Assembly: GCF_046000175.1 (NCBI RefSeq)
Contig: NZ_JBEOMB010000011.1
Coordinates: 55,755 to 119,754 of the forward strand
Reading direction: 5' to 3'
Length of the DNA stretch: 64,000 nucleotides
From: Rhodoplanes sp046000175
GTDB taxonomy: Bacteria > Pseudomonadota > Alphaproteobacteria > Rhizobiales > Xanthobacteraceae
Shown here: in pieces, positions 42,173 to 52,932 of the stretch
Position numbering within the stretch: the stretch's first letter is position 1
Layout: every line of letters begins with the position of its first letter
Program-made: the position numbers and the translations under genes
Notes under the pieces: generated by a model
What the model was told of the DNA's origin: nothing
What the model saw: only the letters and a program-made list of their open reading frames with translations
The model's database searches: none

Positions 42173-42231
42173 CTCGGGCCGCGACGAACCGGCCGATGAC
42201 GATGGTGCGTGACAGGACGTCGACCGGGCGG

Positions 42232-42672
42232 CTACCCGGTGCGGTCCTTGTAGGCGCCGGTGAGCAGCCAGGCGTCGAACGCCGGCCCGATCGCCTCGCC
42301 GGTGACGAGGCCGTCGCGCCAGTCGTCGCGGGCCGGACGCAGGCGCATCATCCAGCCCTCGCCGAAGGCATCCTTCATCATCAGCTCGGGGGCGTCCACC
42401 AGCCGCTCGTTGTGACCCAGCACGGTGCCGTCGAAACCCGCGCGCGCCGCGCCGACCCACTTGCCGCCCTCGACCATGGCGATCCAGCGGTCCTTCTCGA
42501 AGGCGAGCCCGCTGCGCTTCGGCGTGAACACCAGCACGTCGCCGATCAGCCCGACCGCCCACGGCGTGAAGCCGGCCCGCACCGCCCCGTCCGGCTCGGC
42601 CGCGTACCAGATCTGATTCTCCATGTCGTAGAACAGATCGTCCGGATAATCGGCGTCCAGCACCTTGGCCAC
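42232..42672 (-). CDS. GcvH-like (lipoyl carrier fold) protein (146 aa)
   Basis: Looks like glycine-cleavage H protein: a GFTPWAVGLIGDVLVF strand segment, the lysine position in MVEGGKWVGAARAGFDGTVLG (usual ESVK context replaced by EGGK), NERLVDAPELMMKDAFGEGWM and a helical C-terminus. No gcvT or gcvP is nearby. Such stand-alone GcvH-like proteins can be lipoate-binding sulfur carriers, as LbpA is in sulfur oxidation. The DsrE-like protein encoded next upstream fits a sulfur-transfer role, though this is inference. The start is GTG with GAGGGTG upstream. Cytoplasmic. Confidence 0.8.
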   Translation of the reverse strand: MAKVLDADYPDDLFYDMENQIWYAAEPDGAVRAGFTPWAVGLIGDVLVFTPKRSGLAFEKDRWIAMVEGGKWVGAARAGFDGTVLGHNERLVDAPELMMKDAFGEGWMMRLRPARDDWRDGLVTGEAIGPAFDAWLLTGAYKDRTG

Positions 42673-42863
42673 GGCACCCTCACGATCGCGGCCAATCCCC
42701 GCCGCACGGCATCGACTCTCCCCTCATGGTGAGGAGCGCTCCACCGGAGCGCGTCTCGAACCATGCGGCCACTCCCGCGGCTGCCCTCGCCCTTCGAGAC
42801 GGCTGCTTCGCAGCCTCCTCAGGGTGAGGGCGGAACAGGCGCGGGTCGCTTGAAGGGCGCCCC

Positions 42864-43241
42864 TCAATACGTCAGCACCCGGCACTCTCCTTCCATCAGG
42901 TCGCGGATCATCGCGGCTGCGCCCATCATGCCGCTGCACTCGGGAATGAGATCGGCCTCGGTCATGTCGAACAGATCGAGATTGGCCGGGCAGGCCCAGA
43001 AGCGAGCGCCTTGGTCGTGCGCCTCCCTGATCCAGTCGTGCACGGTCTTCGGGTGCCCCGGCTTGATGTGGATCTGATCCGCCACGCCCCTGCGCATCAG
43101 ACGGCCGGCCGTCGCCGTGCACACGACGTCGACCTGATAATCCATCGCGGCCGCGACGGCGGCGTGATAGAACGGCGCCCCGAGCTCCTCCGGATTGCGC
43201 GGATCGGTGTTGAGCAGCACGATCAACAGGCGGCGGGTCAT
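42864..43241 (-). CDS. DsrE-family protein (125 aa)
   Basis: A small Rossmann-like DsrE/DsrF-type protein: LLIVLLNTDPRNPEELGAPFYHAAVAAAMDYQVDVVCTATAGRLM and the C-terminal FWACPANLDLFDMTEADLIPECSGMMGAAAMI. Two cysteines (in WACPAN and PECSG) are at positions used for persulfide transfer in DsrE2-like proteins. It would act as a cytoplasmic sulfurtransferase or carrier. It lies 191 bp upstream of the GcvH-like gene on the same strand. The start MTRRLLIV was chosen because the region upstream is a palindromic repeat. Confidence 0.83.
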   Translation of the reverse strand: MTRRLLIVLLNTDPRNPEELGAPFYHAAVAAAMDYQVDVVCTATAGRLMRRGVADQIHIKPGHPKTVHDWIREAHDQGARFWACPANLDLFDMTEADLIPECSGMMGAAAMIRDLMEGECRVLTY

Positions 43242-43284
43242 AGGGACGTCCCGGCGGCGAGCCACGCGGCATGCGGTCGGCGCT

Positions 43285-43380
43285 CCCTCTCCCCGCGCGC
43301 GGGGAGAGGGTGGCTCGCCTCGAAGAGGCGAGTCGGGTGAGGGGGCCTCTCGTGGATACGGATACGCCCCCTCACCCGAC
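43285..43380. repeat. Compound palindromic extragenic repeat
   Basis: A perfect 26-bp palindrome (CCCTCTCCCCGCG joined to its complement, 43285-43310) is followed by a 15-bp inverted repeat (GTCGGGTGAGGGGGC at 43332-43346; complement at 43366-43380). Together they fill the gap between the hydratase and DsrE-like genes, resembling REP/BIME elements of this bacterial group. Confidence 0.8.
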
Positions 43381-43469
43381 ATTCGCGCTGAACGCGCGAA
43401 CGTCGACCTCTTTGGCGCGGCAAGAGTCGCGCCCCCGCAAGCGGGGAGAGGTGAGAAGGCGGCACAGTC

Positions 43470-44345
43470 TCAGTGCGATCGATCATTCGCCGCCCACGCC
43501 ACGGTCGCCTGCATGCCGACATGGCCGTCGCCGTTGACGGTGAAGAGATCGACGCCGCCGTCGTCACGGGCGACGCCCATCAGGGTGACGCGGTCGTGGC
43601 CGAACACCGGGTGCACGGCGCGAAACGAGTAGCTCGACGGGACGCGATCGGGCGCGTGGCGCTTGGCCGCCTCGAGCAGCAGCAGCGCCTGCAGCGGCCC
43701 GTGCAGCACGAGGCCGGGATACTTCTCGGTGTCCTTGGCGTAGGGCAGATCGTAGTGGATGCGATGTCCGTTGAAGGTCAGCGCCGAGAAGCGGAACAGC
43801 AGCACCGGATCGAGCGCCACCGGCTCGCTCCAGCTCGGGCTCTCGGGCGCCTTGGTCGGCGGCGGCGGCGTGAACGCCTTGGGCATCGGCAGGTAGACGA
43901 TGTCCTGCTCCTCCTCGACCGCGAGGCCGCGGCCGGACCGCACCGTGTGGCGCACCGTGACGAACACCATCCGGCCGGTCTTGCCGTCCTTCTCGGCGAC
44001 CTTGGTGATCTCCGAGGTCTTGTGCAGCACGTCGCCGACGCGCAAGTGATCGCGGAAGACGTAGCGGCCGCTCGCCCACATGCGGCGCTCGAGCGCGATC
44101 GGCGGCAGGAAGCCCCCGCGCTTGGGATGCCCGTCGGGGCCGATCTCGCGGGCCGGCGCCATCGGCAGGAAATAGAGCCAGTGCCACAACTCCGGCAGCG
44201 GCGTGCCGACCGCATAGTCGGTGCCGACCTGGTCGAGCGTCGCGGCGAGCGCGCGCGGCGGCGTGGGATAAGCTTGGTCGCTCGCCTCCTCGGTGCGCCC
44301 GACCCAGTCCTGCAGGTTCACCGCATTGGCATTCACGTCGTTCAT
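43470..44345 (-). CDS. MaoC/HTD2-type acyl-CoA hydratase (291 aa)
   Basis: A double hot-dog hydratase. The N-terminal hot-dog has GFLPPIALERRMWASGRYVF and the C-terminal one FSALTFNGHRIHYDLPYAK, where the Asp/His-type R-specific hydratase motif is expected (NGHRIHYD). The length and both segments match the mesaconyl-C4-CoA / 3-methylfumaryl-CoA hydratase-like (HTD2-related) group. It would add water to a branched or dicarboxylic enoyl-CoA. The neighbouring acyl-CoA carboxylase alpha gene upstream on the same strand supports a role in branched-chain or propionyl-CoA metabolism. Start MNDVNANAV by family. Confidence 0.82.
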   Translation of the reverse strand: MNDVNANAVNLQDWVGRTEEASDQAYPTPPRALAATLDQVGTDYAVGTPLPELWHWLYFLPMAPAREIGPDGHPKRGGFLPPIALERRMWASGRYVFRDHLRVGDVLHKTSEITKVAEKDGKTGRMVFVTVRHTVRSGRGLAVEEEQDIVYLPMPKAFTPPPPTKAPESPSWSEPVALDPVLLFRFSALTFNGHRIHYDLPYAKDTEKYPGLVLHGPLQALLLLEAAKRHAPDRVPSSYSFRAVHPVFGHDRVTLMGVARDDGGVDLFTVNGDGHVGMQATVAWAANDRSH

Positions 44346-44785
44346 GCTGCTCGTCCCCAGATGCTGGTCCCGACGACAAGGGAACGGCGTCCGGCGACAC
44401 GCATGCAACGCCTCACGCACGCAGCGCCTTTCAGCCTCGACCCGGTCGGCGACCGGGTCGCCCTCCTCCGGCGGAACGACCGGAGATCGTCCTGCCGTCC
44501 GACTGTGTCGACACTAGGAGGTCGATGCCACAGCGGCTTCCCTGAAGGCGCGAAGCTCCGCTCATCCCCGCGCAGGCGGGGATCCAGGGGCCGCGTGCCG
44601 TGTCGCCCCCTCGGTCCCCGCCTTCGCGGGGACGAACGGACATCGGCTCCGGGTCATCGGACCCGACAACCGCTCCACGATCACCCAGTCATTCTGAGCG
44701 ATCGGCGACGGACCTGACAAGGTGATCCAGCACCGCCACGCCGCCCCGCGGCGCGACGTCGCGGGCGAGCGCGCCGTGCCGCGGA
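44346..44785. other. Intergenic region with repeat copy 2
   Basis: 440 bp between the carboxylase and hydratase genes, both on the minus strand. It holds the 86-bp repeat copy (44555-44640) and no gene I can support. Confidence 0.5.
44555..44640. repeat. 86-bp extragenic palindromic repeat, copy 2
   Basis: Same length and layout as 17132-17217: GCTCCGCTCATCCCCGCG at the start, GGATCCAGGGGCCGCG in the middle and CCCCGCCTTCGCGGGGACGA near the end. Facing arms would fold into a long hairpin. Confidence 0.85.
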
Positions 44786-46807
<2,022 letters not shown>

Positions 46808-47122
46808 GGTGTTACGCTATCCGCATCGGAAAAAAACGAGGTGTAAAGAAGCCCCTCACGTTCCAGCCGCACCGCAAAAAAGTCAACGGTCTTACCACCG
46901 CCGGCGGGTGCGCCGATGGTCCTATGGACGCGATGACGCATCCGGGGGAGCCGAATCCGCGCCTGCGGCGCCTGCCGTGTGACACGGCCGCCGCACCCGG
47001 GCCGAACGGAGCGCGAACGCAACCGGACGACGCGCGCCGGGACGACTCGCCTCCGCGCGGCGCGGCCGGTGGATCGTCCGGCCTCGCCCGCGGCGATCGA
47101 TGAGCCCGGCCGGTGCCGCCGG
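46808..47122. other. Intergenic region between phasin and pccA
   Basis: 315 bp containing the presumed pccA promoter (minus strand). Short frames here are Arg/Pro-rich and lack ribosome binding sites; no gene or clear regulatory site is called. Confidence 0.45.
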
Positions 47123-47707
47123 TCAGGTCTTGGGCGGCGTGAACAGCTTGGCGAACCCTTCGAACGGGCTGGTGAAGCCCTCGAACGGGTTGCTGTTCCA
47201 GGCCGAGAACTTCTGGGTGAGCATGCCGAGCTCGGTCGACTGCGCGGTGAGCGCCTCGAACTGCTTGCGGGCATGGCTGGTCGACAGCTCGACCAGCTCG
47301 GACGGCGTCTTCACGGCGGTGAGATCCTCGGCGAAATCGAGGGCCGAGTTGATGTTCGCCTTCATGAACGCGAACATCTTCTGGCGATACTCGTCGGCCG
47401 CCGTCGCCGCCGCCGCGACCTCCTGGGGCGCCGGCCCGCCGTCGCGCGACACCATCGACGCGATATCGGCGGGCGTCTTCAGCGCGGCGAGATTGGCGGC
47501 GTAGTCGAGCGCGGCGTTCAGGTTGCCGCGCATGTAGTCGAACACCTTGGCCCGGTAATCTTCGGTCACCTGGGCGGCGGCGGATACGTCGTAGCCCATC
47601 TTTTCCATTGCATCCTCGGTCTGAATGATCGCCTGGTCGACGGTCTTCTTGAAGTCCTCGATCGCCTGGTCGGCGAAATCCGGTCCATGGTCGGTCTGGT
47701 CGTGCAT
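47123..47707 (-). CDS. Phasin family protein (194 aa)
   Basis: A polyhydroxyalkanoate granule-associated protein. It is amphipathic and helical throughout, with a duplicated motif: RAKVFDYMRGNLNAALDYAANLAALKTPADI and RQKMFAFMKANINSALDFAEDLTAVKTPSEL, typical of the Phasin_2 type. The C-terminus is Phe/Pro-rich (NPFEGFTSPFEGFAKLF). Phasins coat PHA granules and limit their size. An AAGGA site precedes the ATG. It is divergent from aroQ and next to pccA on the same strand, fitting acyl-CoA/PHA metabolism. Confidence 0.9.
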   Translation of the reverse strand: MHDQTDHGPDFADQAIEDFKKTVDQAIIQTEDAMEKMGYDVSAAAQVTEDYRAKVFDYMRGNLNAALDYAANLAALKTPADIASMVSRDGGPAPQEVAAAATAADEYRQKMFAFMKANINSALDFAEDLTAVKTPSELVELSTSHARKQFEALTAQSTELGMLTQKFSAWNSNPFEGFTSPFEGFAKLFTPPKT

Positions 47708-48104
47708 GCCAAAAGTCCTTCGAGCAAGTCCTACGCGAAACAACGAGCGAGAGATACGCGAGAAACAATACGGGGGCACGTCAGGGGCCCGGCCCACGGC
47801 CGGAAACGCCGACCGGACCGGCGGACCAGCCCGCCACGATCCGGTCCCCACAGTGTAACGTCTTTGTATCGACGGGAAAGGCGGAAAAGTTCCCGCCCCG
47901 GTAAGGCGACTCCTCTCCCCTCCGGCCCGCCGGAACCCGTCCGCGCGGACGGGTCGGCCCGTTCCGCGGTGCGTCAGGGCTCGTCCGGACGGTGGTGTCG
48001 ACACTTCCCCTTCCGGCCCGGCGCCCCTATAAGACGGTCCGCCGGACGCGAGCCGGGCACCCCGAAACCGTGATCCGGGTGCGCTCCGACCCCGGTGGAC
48101 GTTC
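47708..48104. other. Divergent promoter region of phasin and aroQ
   Basis: About 400 bp between divergent genes. It must contain promoters in both directions; no palindrome or recognisable box stands out. No gene is supported. Confidence 0.45.
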
Positions 48105-48560
48105 ATGAAGCCCACCGTCTACGTCATCAACGGTCCGAACCTGAACCTGCTCGGCAACCGCGAGCCGGAGAAGTACGGCCGCGCGACGCTGGCCGACGTC
48201 GAGGCCCTGTGCCGGACGGCCGGAGAGCGCCACGGGTTCGAGATCGTGTTCCGCCAGTCCAACCACGAGGGCGAGCTCGTCTCCTGGATCCAGGAGGCCG
48301 GCCGCGCCGGCGCCGCCGGGATCGTCCTCAACGCCGCCGCCTACACGCACACCTCGGTCGCCATCCTGGACGCGATCGCGGCGATCACCCTCCCGGTGAT
48401 CGAGGTGCATCTCACCAACATCCACGCCCGCGAGCCCTTCCGCCGGACGTCCTACGTGTCGCAGGTCGCCAAGGGGGTGATCTGCGGACTCGGTCCGCAG
48501 GGCTACGGGCTCGCCATCGCGGGCCTCGCGGGCCTCGCAGGTCAGGAGACGAGAACGTGA
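48105..48560 (+). CDS. aroQ: Type II 3-dehydroquinate dehydratase (151 aa)
   Basis: Shikimate-pathway enzyme that dehydrates 3-dehydroquinate. Classic signatures are VINGPNLNLLGNREPEKYG (active-site loop with the catalytic Tyr), QSNHEGELVSWIQEA and NAAAYTHTSVAILDA with the catalytic His in IEVHLTNIHAREPFR. Length is typical, with a dodecameric cytoplasmic enzyme expected. It overlaps accB (GTGA at 48557), forming the aroQ-accB-accC operon conserved in alphaproteobacteria. Confidence 0.96.
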   Translation: MKPTVYVINGPNLNLLGNREPEKYGRATLADVEALCRTAGERHGFEIVFRQSNHEGELVSWIQEAGRAGAAGIVLNAAAYTHTSVAILDAIAAITLPVIEVHLTNIHAREPFRRTSYVSQVAKGVICGLGPQGYGLAIAGLAGLAGQETRT

Positions 48561-49054
48561 CAGCCGCCGACAACGACACGCCGGAGCCGGCGACCGGCAT
48601 CAGCGCCGTCAACGAGGAGATCGTGCGCACCCTGGCGCGCCTCCTCGGCGAGACCAACCTCACCGAGATCGAGATCGAGCACGGCGGCCTGCGGGTCCGC
48701 GTCGCCCGCCAGGTCACCGCCGTCCACGCCGTCGCGGCGCCGGTCCAGGCGGCGCCGGCCGCCAGCGCCGTCCCGGGCCTCTACGCGGTCGCCGACGGGC
48801 CGATGGATCCGTCCAAGCATCCGGGCGTCGTCACCTCGCCGATGGTCGGCACCGCCTACATGGCGCCCGAGCCCGAGGCGCGGCCCTTCGTCGACGTCGG
48901 CACCCAGGTGAAGGCCGGCGAGACCGTGCTGATCATCGAGGCGATGAAGACCATGAACCAGATCCCGGCGCCGCGCTCCGGGACGGTGACGCAGATCCTC
49001 GTCGAGGACGGCCAGCCGGTCGAGTTCGGCGAGCCCCTCATGATCATCGAATGA
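48557..49054 (+). CDS. accB: Acetyl-CoA carboxylase biotin carboxyl carrier protein (165 aa)
   Basis: BCCP of fatty-acid synthesis. An N-terminal helical region (VRTLARLLGETNLTEIEIEHGGLRVRVAR) is joined by an Ala/Pro linker to a biotinyl domain, with the modified lysine in IIEAMKTMNQIPAP. It starts at GTG overlapping the aroQ stop, preceded by AGGAGACGAG. The stop overlaps an in-frame ATG of the accC frame at 49051. It works in complex with AccC and the AccAD transferase encoded elsewhere. Confidence 0.95.
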   Translation: MTAADNDTPEPATGISAVNEEIVRTLARLLGETNLTEIEIEHGGLRVRVARQVTAVHAVAAPVQAAPAASAVPGLYAVADGPMDPSKHPGVVTSPMVGTAYMAPEPEARPFVDVGTQVKAGETVLIIEAMKTMNQIPAPRSGTVTQILVEDGQPVEFGEPLMIIE

Positions 49055-49074
49055 CGCGGGCCCCGAGGACCGCG

Positions 49075-50427
49075 ATGTTCGAGAAAATCCTGATCGCCAA
49101 TCGCGGAGAGATCGCGCTCCGCATTCTTCGCGCGTGCAAGGACCTGGGCATCGCGACCGTCGCGGTGCACTCGACGGCCGACGCCGACGCCATGCATGTG
49201 CGGCTCGCCGACGAGAGCGTTTGCATCGGCCCGCCGCCCGCCAAGGACAGTTACCTCAACATCCCGGCGCTGCTCGCCGCCTGCGAGATCACGGGCGCCG
49301 ACGCGGTGCATCCGGGCTACGGCTTTCTGTCGGAGAATGCCCGCTTCGCCGAGATCCTCGAGGAGCACGGGCTGCACTTCATCGGCCCGAAGCCCGCCCA
49401 TATCCGCCTGATGGGCGACAAGATCGAGGCGAAGCGCACGGCCAGGCGCCTCGGCATTCCATGCGTGCCGGGCTCCGACGGCGCCATCGGGTCCGACGAG
49501 GAGGCGAAGGCCGTCGCGGCCGAGACCGGCTATCCGGTGCTCGTCAAGGCGGCGGCCGGCGGCGGCGGCCGCGGCATGAAGGTCGCCCGCTCGGAGGCCG
49601 ACCTGCGGATCGCGCTCGCCACGGCGCGGGCCGAGTCGAAGGCCGCCTTCGGCGACGACTCGCTCTACATGGAGAAGTACCTCGAGCAGCCGCGCCACAT
49701 CGAGTTCCAGGTGCTCGGCGACGGCGAAGGGCGCGCCATTCATCTCGGCGAGCGCGACTGCTCGCTGCAGCGGCGCCACCAGAAGATCTGGGAGGAGAGC
49801 CCCTCCCCGGCCCTCAATGCCGAGGCCCGCGTGCGGATCGGCGACATCGTCGCCAAGGCGATGCAGGAGCTCCAGTATCTCGGCGTCGGGACGATCGAGT
49901 TCCTGTACGAGAACGGCGAGTTCTACTTCATCGAGATGAACACCCGCATCCAGGTCGAGCACCCGGTGACGGAGGCGATCACCGACATCGACCTGATCCT
50001 CGAGCAGATCCGCGTCGCCGCCGGCGCCGGCATGACGCTGCGCCAGGAGGACGTGACCTATCACGGCCACGCCATCGAGTGCCGGATCAACGCCGAGAAC
50101 CCGATCTCCTTCCGGCCGTCGCCGGGCAAGATCCGCCACTACCATCCGCCCGGCGGCATGGGCGTGCGGGTCGATTCGGCGGCCTATCAGGGCTACGTGA
50201 TCCCGCCCTATTACGACTCGCTGCTCGGCAAGCTGATCGTCCACGGCAAGACGCGGGCCGAGTGCCTGATGCGGCTGCGCCGCGCCATCGACGAGTTCGT
50301 CGTCGACGGCATCGAGACCACCCTGCCCCTGTTCCGCGCCCTGGTGCGCGACAAGGACATCCTCGACGGCAGCTACCACATCCACTGGCTCGAGCAGTTT
50401 TTGGCCAAGGGCGCCGTGGAGGAGTGA
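49075..50427 (+). CDS. accC: Acetyl-CoA carboxylase biotin carboxylase subunit (450 aa)
   Basis: ATP-dependent carboxylation of BCCP-biotin. It starts MFEKILIANRGEIALRILRACK; the ATP-grasp glycine loop is KAAAGGGGRGMKVAR, and other landmarks are HLGERDCSLQRRHQKIWEESPSP and EMNTRIQVEHPVTE. Length equals the usual ~449 residues. GAGGA before ATG 49075 and family alignment favour this start over the ATG at 49051 that overlaps the accB stop. Third gene of the operon. Confidence 0.96.
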   Translation: MFEKILIANRGEIALRILRACKDLGIATVAVHSTADADAMHVRLADESVCIGPPPAKDSYLNIPALLAACEITGADAVHPGYGFLSENARFAEILEEHGLHFIGPKPAHIRLMGDKIEAKRTARRLGIPCVPGSDGAIGSDEEAKAVAAETGYPVLVKAAAGGGGRGMKVARSEADLRIALATARAESKAAFGDDSLYMEKYLEQPRHIEFQVLGDGEGRAIHLGERDCSLQRRHQKIWEESPSPALNAEARVRIGDIVAKAMQELQYLGVGTIEFLYENGEFYFIEMNTRIQVEHPVTEAITDIDLILEQIRVAAGAGMTLRQEDVTYHGHAIECRINAENPISFRPSPGKIRHYHPPGGMGVRVDSAAYQGYVIPPYYDSLLGKLIVHGKTRAECLMRLRRAIDEFVVDGIETTLPLFRALVRDKDILDGSYHIHWLEQFLAKGAVEE

Positions 50428-50486
50428 TCCGCCGCGGACCGTGAGGGGTCGGCGGCTGCGCGCGTCCGCTACGCACCGGGCCACCG

Positions 50487-51065
50487 TCAGCGAACCCGCG
50501 CCGCGGCGATCAGGGCGACGGCGGCGTCGCCGGCCGTCTCCATCCAGCTCGGATCGCGGTGCAGGAGCACGACCGCGAAGGCGCCGTCGATCAGCAGCAT
50601 GATCTGGCGAGCGAGCGCGCCCGCCGTGACGATGCCGTCCGTCGAAAACACCTCGGCGAGCCACGCCTCGACGCGCTTCTTGTGGGCGATGCCGGTCTTG
50701 ATCGCCGGATGGCCGGGCAGATCGGCATACTCGACCGAGGTGCGCAGGAAGCCGCAGCCGCGCCACTTGGGATGCCGGGCCGCCTCGGCGAGGCCCTCGA
50801 AGACCGCCCGGATCTTCGCGTCGACCGTCCCCTCGGCCTCGTCGAACCAGCGGCGGAACGCCGCGAGGTTCTGCGGGTCGCGCGCTTCCAGATAGGCGCC
50901 GACCAGATCGTCCTTGCTGCGGAAGTGATAGTACAGCGTCTTCTTGGTGACGCCGGCCTTCTCGGCGATCTCGTCGAGGCTGACGGCGCGGATGCCGGCG
51001 CCGTAGAACAGCCGTGTCGCGGCGGCGAGGATTTTTTCGCGGGTCGGCTCGGGAGCGCGTGGCAT
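50487..51065 (-). CDS. TetR-family transcriptional regulator (192 aa)
   Basis: One-component repressor. Its N-terminal HTH is TREKILAAATRLFYGAGIRAVSLDEIAEKAGVTKKTLYYHFRSKDDLV (residues ~8-55). The C-terminal ligand domain is helical with a conserved Gly/Cys patch (WRGCGFLRTSVEY) seen in several small-molecule-sensing TetR proteins. It is divergent from an enoyl-CoA hydratase gene across a 10-bp-arm palindrome, so it probably represses that gene and itself, with an acyl-CoA or related compound as likely effector. Confidence 0.92.
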   Translation of the reverse strand: MPRAPEPTREKILAAATRLFYGAGIRAVSLDEIAEKAGVTKKTLYYHFRSKDDLVGAYLEARDPQNLAAFRRWFDEAEGTVDAKIRAVFEGLAEAARHPKWRGCGFLRTSVEYADLPGHPAIKTGIAHKKRVEAWLAEVFSTDGIVTAGALARQIMLLIDGAFAVVLLHRDPSWMETAGDAAVALIAAARVR

Positions 51066-51074
51066 GCCCGCAAG

Positions 51075-51096
51075 GTATACTCACCAGTGAATATAC
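51075..51096. promoter_or_regulatory. Candidate TetR operator
   Basis: GTATACTCAC (51075-51084) and GTGAATATAC (51087-51096) are inverted repeats with one mismatch and a 2-bp centre. It lies in the 83-bp gap between the divergent tetR and crotonase genes, just upstream of the tetR start. Confidence 0.75.
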
Positions 51097-51148
51097 ACAA
51101 CGCGGCCGCCTCCCTACCCTCCTCGCGTCCGACACGAGGAGACGACCG

Positions 51149-51973
51149 ATGCCCAGCCCGACCGCCGCCGCGCCCATCCGTTCCGCCGCCCCCGTCCGCC
51201 TCGCCGTGCAGGACGACATCGCCACCCTGACGCTCGACCGTCCCGACAAGCTCAACGCGCTCGACTACGCGACCATCGACCGCCTGATGGCGCATCTCGA
51301 CGCGATCGAGGTGGACGACGCGGTCCGGGTCGTGATCCTCACCGGGGCCGGCGACCGCGCCTTCTCGGCCGGCGGCGACATCCGCGAGTTCTCCGGCAGC
51401 GTCGCGCGCGGGCCGAACGCCGCGGTGCGCGACTTCGTGCGCCGCGGCCAGGCCATGACGGCGCGCATCGAGGGCTTCCCGAAGCCCGTGATCGTCGCCG
51501 TCAACGGCCTCGCCTTCGGGGGCGGCTGCGAGATCACCGAGGCCGCGCCGCTCGCCATCGCCAGCGACCGCGCCCTCTTCGCCAAGCCGGAGATCCTGCT
51601 CGGCATGCCGCCGACCTTCGGCGGAACGCAGCGGCTCGCGCGGCTCGCCGGGCGCAAGAAGGCGCTGGCGCTCCTCCTCACCGGCACCCGCTTCACGGCC
51701 GATCAGGCGCTGGCGCTCGGGCTCGTCAACGCGGTCGTCCCGCACGACACCTTGATGCCGGCCGCCCGCGAGCTCGCCGGCCTGATCGCACGGCAGTCGC
51801 CGCTCGCCGTCGCGGCGATCCTGGCGGCCGTGACGCGCGGCCTGAACATGAGCATCGCGGACGGGCTTCTCGCCGAGAGCGAGCAGTTCGCCCGGCTGGT
51901 GCCGAGCCGGGATCTCGCCGAGGGCCTCGCCGCCTGGCGCGAACGCCGCGAGCCGGTCTTCGAGGGGCGTTGA
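51149..51973 (+). CDS. Enoyl-CoA hydratase/isomerase family protein (274 aa)
   Basis: Crotonase-fold enzyme that hydrates or isomerises enoyl-CoA thioesters. Signatures are TLDRPDKLNALDYATID, the oxyanion-hole segments RAFSAGGDIREF and VNGLAFGGGCEITEAAPLAIAS, and the active-site region AKPEILLGMPPTFGGTQRLARLAG with an acidic residue at one of the catalytic positions. Standard length. It is regulated most likely by the divergent TetR gene product. GAGGAGACG precedes ATG 51149. Exact substrate unknown. Confidence 0.9.
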   Translation: MPSPTAAAPIRSAAPVRLAVQDDIATLTLDRPDKLNALDYATIDRLMAHLDAIEVDDAVRVVILTGAGDRAFSAGGDIREFSGSVARGPNAAVRDFVRRGQAMTARIEGFPKPVIVAVNGLAFGGGCEITEAAPLAIASDRALFAKPEILLGMPPTFGGTQRLARLAGRKKALALLLTGTRFTADQALALGLVNAVVPHDTLMPAARELAGLIARQSPLAVAAILAAVTRGLNMSIADGLLAESEQFARLVPSRDLAEGLAAWRERREPVFEGR

Positions 51974-52009
51974 GACGGGTCGCGCGGCACGACCGCGGTC
52001 CGACCAGAA

Positions 52010-52050
52010 AAGAAAAACCGGACCCGACGGGAGGTTCGTCGGGTCCGGTC
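52010..52050 (-). terminator. Rho-independent terminator of the response regulator gene
   Basis: ACCGGACCCGAC (52017-52028) pairs perfectly with 52038-52049. On the minus strand it is followed by TTTTTCTTTT, so it terminates the gene at 52116-52502. Confidence 0.88.
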
Positions 52051-52115
52051 AGTCGAGGCTTCAGATCGAGGCTTCAGTCCGTGGCTTCTGGGCGATGGTC
52101 AGTGGGCGATGGGAC

Positions 52116-52502
52116 TCACTGCGGCGCCAGCGTCGCCAGCATGGCGCAGACGTCCTTGGGGGCGTACGGCTTGGGAACGAAGGTCGAGCCCGGCACCGGG
52201 TCGGAGATGCCCTTGAGGGTGCCGGAGGCGTAGAGCACGGCGAGATCGGGGCGCAGCTCGCGCGCCATCCGGGCGAGCCGGGTGCCGTCGACCTCGCCCT
52301 CGATGTTGATGTCGGTGAACAGCACGTCGACCGGGGTGCCATCCTCGAGCACCTGCAGCGCGTCGCCGGCATTAGTGGCGACGTAGACTTCGAAGCCCTG
52401 CTCCACCATGGCGTCCTCGATCATCATCGAGATCAGGACCTCGTCCTCCACCAGGAGGATGCGCGGCGGTCGACTGCGAGAAGCACCGATACTCGTGGCC
52501 AT
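52116..52502 (-). CDS. Single-domain response regulator (128 aa)
   Basis: A receiver domain without an output domain. Acidic pocket residues are in LLVEDEVLIS, the phosphoacceptor Asp is in VLFTDINIEG, the Thr/Ser switch position is in LYASGTLKG and the Lys is in FVPKPYAP. Such CheY-like proteins with the sequence MMIEDAMVEQGFEV are frequent in alphaproteobacteria next to or downstream of HWE-type histidine kinases; no kinase is in the window. It may work in phosphorelays or general stress signalling. Confidence 0.92.
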   Translation of the reverse strand: MATSIGASRSRPPRILLVEDEVLISMMIEDAMVEQGFEVYVATNAGDALQVLEDGTPVDVLFTDINIEGEVDGTRLARMARELRPDLAVLYASGTLKGISDPVPGSTFVPKPYAPKDVCAMLATLAPQ

Positions 52503-52932
52503 TCCCCGACTCCTGCGACTCGCCCGACCGGGACGATTTGATTCAATTTGTATTAAAAGCTTACGTTTTCAGAGGTTACCGAGGCGTTAACACGCTCCCG
52601 CGCTGGTCTTCACGAACCGGTGAGGCACGGTGCGCGGGTATGGAACGACCACCTTCGCCAGCGTGACTCCGGCGGCCGATGTCAGAGTCATGCGTGAGCA
52701 GCGATCGCACTGCGGTGCTGCGCGACCGCGCGGGTGATTTGCTTCGGACCCGGCCGAGAGGCTAAAAGCCGAGCGAGGTCCGCGATCGCGCCGGGCGTCG
52801 CGTGCCCGGCGTGGCCCGGCGGACGACGCGGAGCGAACGTATGGACGAGCCGCCCCGGCGACGGTGGCCGGGCCGTCCGGGCGCAAGCCGCCGGGCGGCA
52901 CCACGCGAGATCAGAAAGCAGACAGATCGTTC
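52503..52932. other. Intergenic region between the response regulator and aat
   Basis: 430 bp separating divergent genes. The left part (52530-52590) is AT-rich and probably holds the minus-strand promoter. No gene is supported. Confidence 0.45.
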
